A stretch of 64,000 nucleotides of DNA from contig BRXU01000032.1 in the NCBI GenBank assembly GCA_030267565.1, forward strand, positions 62,001-126,000, read 5' to 3'. Shown piece after piece: positions 55,922-64,000 of this stretch. Numbering within the stretch: position 1 is the first letter of the stretch; each line of letters starts with the position of its first letter. The notes under the pieces are model-generated. The model did not search any database and was not told the origin of the DNA. It was given only the letters and a program-made list of their open reading frames with translations. Position numbers and translations under genes: made by a program. This DNA is from Pleodorina starrii (lineage: Eukaryota; Chlorophyta; Chlorophyceae; Chlamydomonadales; Volvocaceae).

Positions 55922-58900
55922 CTACACCCGCACCGCCCCCACCACCGCCCCCACCACGCCCGCCTGTTGCTGCTGCGGCGCCGGCGGCGGCGCCTTTGCG
56001 CCCATGAGCCTCTTGAACATGACATTGTCCGCCAGCGCCGCCTGCACGTCCCGCACCATGGCGCGCAGGCTCAGCCGCGTCGCCGCGGGCGTGCGCCCCT
56101 CCGCCACCCGGAGCAGCCCGTCACAGTCCAGCCCCGGCAGCGCATCCGTCCGAAAGGCGCTCTCCGACATGGCGGGAATGTCCAGCTGCCGACACAGCGC
56201 CGTGTACTGCGAAAACACGTCAGCGAGGCTCAGCGCCAGACCGGCGTCCCCAGCCAGGATGCTGGCAGGAGTCCGCGACGGCGGCGCGGCGGCGGCTCGG
56301 CCGCCGCAGCTGCCCGGCGTGGCGGCGCCGGGGCCGGTCACGCCGCGCACGCGGTTGACCGACGGCGTCGCGGCGGCGGCGGCGCCGCCGCCGGGCCTGC
56401 CGGCCTTGCTCGGCGTCGGCCCGTCGAAGCAGGCGCCGGGGTTGGCGGCGGCCGCCGCCGCCAGACCGCCGCCGCCTTGGTTGCCGATCTCTCGGAATGC
56501 CACGGCGTCGGCGAACTTGGGCCGGGAGCCCGTGAAGAGCGCCCCGCCGGGCTGGAAGCCGCCGCCGCCGGGGGTGGCGGCGGCGCCGTCGGCGCCTGCC
56601 GCCGCGGCCTTGGCTCCCACCGCCGTGGCCAGCGCCAGCAGCACCAGCTGCTGCTGCGGCGGCAGGCCCTTGATCTTGGCCACCACTGCCGGCTGTCCGT
56701 TGCCCTGGCTGGACAGGCGCTGCAGGGCGGCATGCACCTCCCGGATACCCACGGAGGCGCGGGCGGTGGCGGGGTTGGATCGGTTAGCCTCCAGCAGCAC
56801 ATCCAGGGCGGTGCGACAGGCCTGGGGGGAGAAGGGGGATCAGGGAGTGATATGCTCCATTATATAAGACGAGTCACTGCGGACGGGGGGGGGCGTTGAA
56901 TGTGGTTGCAGCAATCATCCCCCTAGACAGCCAGGAAGAGTGCGGGGCTGGGTGTGTGTGTGGGGGGGGGGAGAGATGAACGTGTGAGGGCCGCGGGTGG
57001 AGGAGCAGGAGCAGCGCCAAAGTAGCTCCGGAACAGGGGAGGTCGATGGAGTGACAGGGCAGGGTATTGGGCGGCGATTGCCGAAGCCGGGGCGAGCGCA
57101 AAAAGAGGATTTGGGTTGATGGAGAAGACAGGGCACCCGTGTCTTACGGTGTCTTGCAATCTGTCAAGGTGGCCATGGGCGAGCGAGCAAGCGAGCGGTG
57201 GCTCACCGAAGCCGGATGAGCCCGCCGGCCGTTGCGGCCCCGCACTCGCACTTCCTCCGAAAGGGTTTACCTGCCCTTCTACCCGGGCCCCCCACAGCTC
57301 CGCCTCCCTTCCACCCTCCCTTCCTTCCGTCCCGCATGCGCCCTGATCCATCCGCCCTGATCCGCTCCCTCGGGCCCACCTTGAGCGCCTGTCGCAGGTC
57401 CCCGCTGCTGCTGCTGACGCTCTTGGCCACCATGTCCAGAGCCGCGTCGTCGAAGCAGCGGCGGCCCCGCGGGTGACAGCCCAGCTGAGCAGACAGGATG
57501 GCCAGAACCTGGGAGAGAGGGGGGCGGAGAGGAGGGGAGAAGGGGAGGGTGGTTGGAGGCAGCGGCGGCAATGGCAGGAAGGGGGGGGGGTGCGGGCTAA
57601 GGAGCGGGAGGGCGAGCGGAGCGTAGGACGGGGGCTGGCGAACAACGCGGTTGGATTGTCGACCGACCAGCGCCATCTCAAGACACGACACGGTAGACAC
57701 ACGAACGACGGCGATCCAACCCGTCCCAAGGCCTCACACACACGCACACGCGCGCACACAGAACCGAGTACGCGGTCACGGAGGAACGCGCGGTGGCGTT
57801 TGCGCGTGCTGTTCCGCCGTTGGCGTGCCGCGTACAAGCCTTGATCCTGCCCCGCGGCCCCGAAGAACGTCCGCCTCCCCTCAGTTACCGCTTCTGGATC
57901 ACCCCCAGTGGACCACCCCTCAATATGGTGAAACCCTGAATCAATTAATTCCCGCCCAATCCCGTCACCGGATCTCTCCACCGGATCCCCCAACGCACAC
58001 ACACACACACCTGCGGCCTGCTGTATGCTGTGAACACCATGTGTCTCGGCGCCATGCCCCGGGCCCTCAGCAGCGGCATCATCCGCTCGGTGAGGTCAAG
58101 ATTGTTGGCCACCGCCAGGAGAACAACCGCCAGGCCTGTACGGACAGAGGGGTGTGTGTGTGTGTGCGGGCAAGAAAAGGGGGGGGAGGTAGGGGGGCAT
58201 AACTCTGAAGATGAGGACGCGGCGGTGGTGGTACGGAGGTGACGTTGGCGGACGTTGGCAAACGGGGGAAGGAAAAGTGTTAAGGGGATGTGATAAGTGT
58301 AAACCGCACCAGTTGAAAAGGAACTCGAGCCAAGGAACCAGAAGTGAAATGTATGCAGCGAAGTGTGGCGGACGGAGGGTGCGAGAATGCGGGAGGGCGG
58401 GCGAACATGTCATGTGCAGGTGACGGCACGCATGCGCCCCTGACACCGGGTGTGTGGATCCCTAGGGCTTTTGCCGGCCGAGCCTGGACGACCGGCCCAC
58501 CTAAACCCACCCCTGTCCTCTCACCGCTGTCCCCGCCGCCGTCCCTAGCTCCTCCGCTGTCACCTTCCCAGTCCCAACCCACCCAGCCCACCCACTTCAG
58601 GGCCCACACAAGGCTCCCCACGCAAGGCCCGCAAAGCCCCTGTCCCTAGCTCCTCCCCTGCCAGCTCCCCAGTCCCCACCCACCCGGCAACCAGTACCAA
58701 CGACACATCGCACCCTCCACCCACCCGGCGCGCTCGGCAATTGGAACAGCCTAGCCAGCTCCTCCCCGCCGTCCCGCCGCCGCATCAGCCGATCCACCTC
58801 ATCCAACACAACCACCAACACCCGCCGCCGCGGCGCCGCCTGCTCGACCGCATCGGCGGCGCCGCCGCTGCGGCCGCGCTTGGCCCCCCTGGAGCCCTTG

Positions 58901-61262
58901 CCGGCGGCGCCCTTGCGGGCCGCAGCGGCCGGGCGGACGACGGACAGGTCGGCGAGGGCGGCCAGCAGGCTGTCGTACGCCGCGTTGGTGTCGGAGGGCG
59001 TGGGCACGTCCGGGAGGTCGCCTTTACCTGGACGTGGATTCGGATTTGGGTTACGAAATAGGCTTACGCAAGGTTTCTGGGAAGAGTTCCTTGGTGACGG
59101 GAATGGCGTAGGTATGGTTGCTGTGCTGTCTTCAGAAGGCTCCATCGCGGGCCCCGTGTTGAAAAGCCGTCTTCAAAAAGCTGGTTTTTCCATAGGTTGG
59201 CGGCGACGGTTGGACGCTCTCGCAGCCCATGCATGTGTACTAATGCGCTGCTGCACACACTCGCACAGTTAACATCAGCCATTTCGAGGCTCGGCGGCCA
59301 GCCATTGCGGCCTACAACTGCACCCACGCGCCAGTGCACCGCATCGCGCACATTCCCTTTCCCCAGTGTCCCTTCCACTGCGCTTCCCAACCTATTTCCA
59401 ACCCTGCGTAACGCGGCGCTGCGGACTGCAGCAGCTCTGCCGTTACGCACCGTAGCCACCCCCAAGCCCGGCGCTCTTCGCCCGACCCAGTTCGTCCTTT
59501 ATTGGGGGTCCCAAATCAACGGGCCCTCAACACGGGTAAGCCCGCCCAATCCAATTACCCGCCACCCTTTGCCCAGGCCCAGTCCTACCCGACTCAGCAG
59601 CCGCTGCCCGGAGCAGCTCGTTTTGCAGCCTGCCGTACAGCTGAGCCGGGTCGTCCAGCGACATGCAGTTCAGCGTGGCGCAGCAAAAGGACACACCGCC
59701 AACGGCAGCCGTGGAGGCGGAGGCCGCGGCGGCGAGGCCGGGCAGCGCAGCCAGCAGGCGCGACACCGTGTACGTCTTGCCGGTGCCTGACAGCAGCGGG
59801 AACACGGGACGGAGTAACAGGCGGTGGGGTTTTAGGGTTTTTGGGCTTTATGTTTTATGTAGAGGGCGGTGAAAGGGCCACCAGAGAATGTGGGTCGCGG
59901 GGGATCAGCTCTGGTGCGCCATGTTCGTACTTTATCAGGGGAATGCGCACATGCAACGGCGTGACCCTCACGGTCAACAACCTCAATATTGAGCGGACTG
60001 ATCACGCAACGGGGACCCAGCGCCGCGCACAACCCCACCCCACCTGGCAGACCGCTGATGTACACCGCGCTGCCGCGCCCTGTGGAGCAGCACTCCGAAA
60101 CCATGCCGTACAACTCCTTGAACTGCCCGGCGCGGCCCGCCGGCTCGGTCGCGCCTGCGCCCCCGCCGATGGCGGCGGCCGCCGTGCCTTCGGGCGCAGC
60201 AGCCGCTGCAGAGGCCGCTGCGCAGCTCGCCAGTGTGCCGGCGAGGGCGCCCGGCATCAGCAGGCGACGGATCTGGATGATCTCCGAGTCGCTCAGGGCG
60301 CCCTCCGGCTTAGTGGCCACCGCCGCTGCCGGTGCCCCAGCAGCGGCCTTGGGGCTGCTGGGGACCGGGCGCGGTGCAATGATGCCCCGTGGCGACCCCA
60401 TTGCAGGTGCGGCGGTGACCACGCCCGTCACCGCTGTGGGCTGTGCTGAGTTCAGCACCCCAAGCGCGCGCCGCTGGGGCGACGGGCACAGCGGCAGCTG
60501 CGCACGGGGGCTCAGTGGTGCGGCGGGCGGTGCTGATGCTGGCACTGGCACCGGCGGTGGCGCGGGGGATGGCGGGGCCGCCGTGGCGGCGCCAGGCGCG
60601 ACGGGGCCGCCTTGCGGCTGCAGCTGCAGCTGGTGCGTTGCGACGGCCGGCGGGTCGGCCGGCGCGAGGGCAGGCCGCGGCACGGCCGGCGGCGGCGGCT
60701 CGGGTACAGCTGCTGCGCCCAAGGGCGGCGGGCTGCCGCCGCCTGCCGCGGGCTCGGATGCAGGCGCTGGTGTAGGTGCGACTGCGGTGGCGGCGGCAAC
60801 TGTGGCAGCCTTGGAGTGACGGCCGCTGCGCCTGGGGCGCTTCGCGGGGGGCTCCGCCTGGGGCTCGGCCTCGCTCTTGGGGGCCGGCTGGGCCGGCTCT
60901 GCGGGAGGCGCAGTGCCCTCCTGCGCTGCGGGCTCGGCTGCGGCCACCGACTTGCGCGGGCGGCCCCGCGACCGCTTCGCGGGTGCCGCCTCCTGAGGGT
61001 CGGGCTGCGGGTCCTCCTGCTCGCGGGTGCGCTTGCCGCCCCCGGCGGCCTTGGCCTGGGTTTCGTCAACACCCTTGGTACTGGCCCGCGGCTTGCTGGC
61101 AGGATCAGGAGCTGCGGGTTTGGCGTCCGCGGCCTGGGCTTTCGCGCTGGAAACGCGCGCGGACGTGCGTCGCCCTTTGGGAAGCTCCTGGGTCTCGGTC
61201 GCAACCGGAGTTGCTGCGGTTGCTGCCGCTGCAGCAGCGCTTTTGCGGCGTGTAGTGGTCAT
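55922..61262 (-). CDS. CDC6: Cell division control protein 6 (CDC6), replication licensing AAA+ ATPase
   Basis: Loads the MCM helicase at origins together with ORC and CDT1, in the nucleus. Six exons (minus): 61262-60044, 59786-59589, 59027-58725, 58135-58011, 57508-57380, 56821-55922; phases close, giving 957 residues. AAA+ motifs: Walker A GLPGTGKT (404-411), the CDC6-typical LNCMSL, Walker B VLDEVD (546-551), sensor 1 VANNLDLTERM (Asn584/585), sensor 2 SGDLRQAL (Arg654). The C-terminus has LPPQQQLVLLALA and a winged-helix region like CDC6 rather than ORC1; no BAH domain. The ~400-residue N-terminus is disordered and basic, with an AT-hook-like RGRPRK (99-104) and CDK-type sites (SPQR 261-264; also SPR and SPK), as expected for a cyclin/CDK-regulated factor. 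Longer than human CDC6 (560) because of Ala/Pro-rich inserts. The start is the first in-frame ATG. Confidence 0.9.
59830..59845. repeat. Degenerate telomere-type repeat
   Basis: TTTTAGGG followed by TTTTTGGG in CDC6 intron 1; related TTTAGGG-like sequence also occurs near 6169-6180. Confidence 0.55.
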
Positions 61263-61724
61263 GTTGGATGTTGGCGATGGTGGGGGCCCAAGCGCGGCTG
61301 CCAAGAAGCTGACGACCGAATGTCTGAAGTGGGCTTCCGAAACGTCTGTTGCTTGAGGAGATAGTCAAACTCCTGGAATCTTAATTCGGATTTCGAGGTT
61401 TATATTAGCCAAACGTTCCTGGCAAAACTCGTCCGGCTCAGCTCGCGCCTTTCAGGAGTTTGAAGGAGTTTTAAGGTATGATCGCATTTACTATAATAGT
61501 ATAACCCTGGTCACCGTCCCGTCGCATTCGTTTGGAGCAAGATTTGCAAGAGCATGTGGGGCAAAGGAAAGACGTCCACCGTACGGCTCAAAAAACGACA
61601 GCCACCGTACGACGCCTAAATCCAGCGTGGCATGACCACAGCATGGGTCACAAAAATACTTATTGCCGCGCAACTCTTTGTTTTGCAGACTATCCTTATC
61701 CTGTGAATCGTTGTGCAAGTCATT
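61263..61724. promoter_or_regulatory. Divergent promoter region of CDC6 and the UBE2E gene
   Basis: 462 bp separate the two start codons. The region is AT-richer than its flanks and has a near-palindromic TTTACTATAATAGTATAAC at about 61486-61504. An acceptor-like TTTTGCAG at 61681-61688 may end a 5' UTR intron of the E2 gene. No canonical E2F site (TTTSSCGC) was seen. Confidence 0.5.
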
Positions 61725-63072
61725 ATGAAGGGCTCTCAGCACTCGTCATCGGCCAAGAGGATTCAGAAGGAGCTGGCAGAGATAAGCCTGGACCCGCCCT
61801 GCAACTGCTCTGCCGGTCCCAAAGGAGATAACATTTACGAGTGGGTGTCGACAATTGTTGGCCCTTCAGGTTGGTACCAAGGTTCAATGTGCTTAGATTG
61901 TGAGCGAGCCGGAACCAATTTTACGTCCCATACGCGCAGGCTCGCCCTACGCCGGTGGCGTATTCTTTCTGGACATCACGTTCCCCCATGACTATCCGTT
62001 TAAGCCGCCAAAGGTGAGGGGCTCGGCGACGACAGCTAGGGCCCTCGGAACAGCAGCTCCTTGGGCGCACATGTCTGCTGGACAAGTGGTTTATTTCAGA
62101 AGTCGTGATCGCCGCTTTGGTATCCGGACCGATGGTAAGGAAAGGTGTAATTCCCCCGACCTTGTGCAGATTGTCTTCCGCACCCGGATTTACCACTGCA
62201 ACGTCAACAGCCAAGGGCAAATTTGCTTGGACATCTTGAAAGATCAGGTGAGTAAAGAGGCTGGGCGAACTCCATGAATGTACGCGGTAGTGGGTGCGAG
62301 TACGTCGAAGCGCACACAGGGCCTAGTGTTACACTCCAAAGCGGCACGCATGCCCCGCGCCTCTTGCACGTCTGACAAGTCATTGGGTATGGGGTCAGAG
62401 TTTGAGGCTCCTTAATTGTTCTGGCGCCCCTTGTGTGGTTGAAATACTTACCTGACTCCCCACGCGAACCCCTCGACAGTGGAGCCCCGCGCTCACGATC
62501 TCCAAGGTGCTCCTCTCCGTCTGCTCGCTCCTTACGGACTGCAACCCCAGTGAGTCCCAAGCCGGCTTGGCTGTGCAGTACCGTGCGGTGATGGCTTGCC
62601 CCCATCGCACCCATGCGTCAGGAATTTACGTGCGACCACCGCACCCGTGCCGTTCTTATTACCCGTGCCCCCGTCGCACCCGTGCGATTTTCTCCCGCTG
62701 GAGTTGGGAAACATGTGCGATAGGAGCTATTAGTACTGGGGCAGTGGTGCTGCCGACCTTAAAGAGGGAGATACGGTTCCCATGGCCATGCTTTCCCTGT
62801 ATGGCAAAGCTCGCATCCCCACCCCGACCACGCTGTTGGCCGTCTCCTTGCATCCCCTGCTGTCCGACGAAACGCCTCGAATCTGTCGTTAAGGTTGGGT
62901 ACGAGGTGCCTTCATGTGCATGTATGGTAGGTGTGCGCTTGACGTCTGCCTCTCAAATGGTGTTCTCGCAGACGATCCATTGGTCGGCAGCATCGCCCAG
63001 CAGTACCTAACGGACCGGGAGGCGCACGACCGCACCGCGGCGGAGTGGACCAAGCGCTACGCCCAGGGCTAA
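61725..63072 (+). CDS. Ubiquitin-conjugating enzyme E2, UBE2E (UbcH6) class
   Basis: Accepts ubiquitin from E1 on its catalytic Cys and passes it on with RING E3 ligases. Five exons: 61725-61869, 61940-62013, 62170-62247, 62480-62549, 62972-63072; phases close, giving 155 residues. The UBC fold is complete: [59 protein letters not shown], then [12 protein letters not shown] with catalytic Cys92, then [22 protein letters not shown] and WTKRYAQG. The HCN triplet (82-84) and the [14 protein letters not shown] segment are those of UBE2E1-3 rather than UBE2D. The Ser-rich N-terminal extension before the core is only ~9 residues, much shorter than the ~45 in human UBE2E1. The start is the ATG just before it; a longer form would need an upstream exon. 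Confidence 0.93.
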
Positions 63073-64000
63073 GGGCGAGGGGTTTCTGAGGCGCAGGAGG
63101 GACGGCTTGCCGGCTGTATTTTAAACGATTCCTGGGATTGCTGTAATGTATATATGTTCGGCTGCCTAATGCGGGGTGAGGGCTACTTGGGGAGCAGGGG
63201 CTCAGGCCTGCTAGCTTATGACCAGGGCCGCAGGGCTGCTAGCTTATGACTACGGGGCAGACACGTGCGTTAAAAGGCAGGATTGGCTGTGCGTTGGCTG
63301 TTTGATGGAGATGTTGGGCGGGGGGCCAAGGGGATGCTTTACCGTGAGAAAATGGCTGTCGCATCCACTGCGTCTCACCGTTGGCACAGTTGGGTCCTTC
63401 ATCAAAGGGCAGGGCCCGAAGCCCCGAACGGGTATGCAGGCTTTTATGTGTGACTTTGCCAATTCGTTTTATTTCCTGTGAGACGACTACCGCGTACCGA
63501 ACTTGAGGGCTACTGTATGCGTCGTCGGGGGAGGTTGCTGTACACTGTCAATGCCGTAGTGTCTTGGGGTGTCTAGGAGGTATGTTGTTATCCGTCGAGG
63601 GTCTAGTTGCACTATTCGGCATGTACCCTCTGCCCGAGCACCAGGATATGGCATTCGCACAGCTTCATTAGGAAGCGAATGGAGATCACTTTGTGTCTCG
63701 TTTGGTTGCAGCCAGATGTAACAATGCCTTTTCGATCCCATACACACTTGCAAGCGGCGTTTCACACGCGAGAACCATTGGCCACCGCAGAACAGCCCCT
63801 CCGCCCCTGCACTCGCATGTCGCCGCCGCCGTGGGGCGCTCCTGTTCCATTCTCAACGCCGTGGGACGCTCCAGTTCCATTCTCAACGCCAACAACCAAT
63901 CGCCTTTCCCAGTCCCAATCTCAACACTCGCGCACACCGCACAGCCCTAGGGCCTCCAAACACACATCCACACACACATCCTCCGTTCACGAATGACACG
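63073..64000. other. 3' flank of the E2 gene to the window end
   Basis: Contains the E2 3' UTR. A short direct repeat GCTAGCTTATGAC occurs at about 63210 and 63239, and a ~26-bp unit with TTCCATTCTCAACGCC is doubled at about 63835-63890. No gene seen. Confidence 0.5.
63142..63146 (+). terminator. TGTAA poly(A) signal of the E2 gene
   Basis: TGTAA, the usual volvocalean polyadenylation signal, 70 bp after the stop codon. The position is plausible for a short 3' UTR. Confidence 0.6.

Noticed and set aside
55841..56899. 352-codon plus-strand ORF opposite CDC6 exon 6
   Set aside because: Antisense shadow; the minus strand encodes the CDC6 C-terminus.
55922..61262. ORC1 instead of CDC6
   Set aside because: No BAH domain; the LNCMSL motif, the sensor regions and the C-terminal region fit CDC6.
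61725..63072. UBE2D-type E2
   Set aside because: The [14 protein letters not shown] and [19 protein letters not shown] segments match the UBE2E group better.

Overview
The window looks like nuclear DNA of a green alga of the Chlamydomonadales/Volvocales. Genes are split by many short GT-AG introns, coding sequence is GC-rich with long Ala/Gly/Gln runs, the UBE2E gene carries a TGTAA poly(A) signal, and TTTTAGGG blocks (the Chlamydomonas-type telomere unit) sit in introns. Introns and spacers are full of simple repeats and dispersed short repeats. The exon chains below were built by hand from splice sites, phase continuity and family resemblance. No database search was run.

Layout. 295-492 (+): last exon of an unrecognised gene. 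493-5653: repeat-rich spacer. 5654-22992 (-): a full-size ABCG/PDR-type ABC transporter of about 32 exons. 23880-31797 (-): a nine-exon gene joining a DNAAF1/ODA7-like leucine-rich-repeat region to a RING-H2 domain. 31798-34374: spacer with a tRNA-derived SINE-like unit. 34375-38413 (+): an uncharacterised Gln-rich protein in four exons. 38414-45091: spacer without a convincing gene. 45092-46039 (-): POLD4, the smallest DNA polymerase delta subunit. 47131-49265: a short, internally deleted LTR retrotransposon with 5-bp target duplications. 50319-54272 (-): a GT49 (LARGE/B4GAT1-like) glycosyltransferase. 55922-61262 (-): the replication licensing factor CDC6. 61725-63072 (+): a UBE2E-class ubiquitin-conjugating enzyme, head to head with CDC6.

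Functionally, the window holds two DNA replication genes (CDC6, POLD4), two ubiquitin-pathway genes (the E2 and the RING-H2 fusion), one membrane transporter and one Golgi-type glycosyltransferase. They do not form an operon, as expected for a nuclear genome. CDC6 and the E2 share a 462-bp divergent promoter region.

The most unusual items are the DNAAF1-like/RING-H2 fusion, the paired degenerate nucleotide-site residues in the ABC transporter, and blocks of near-identical sequence close to the 3' ends of introns in unrelated genes, which may be introner-like.
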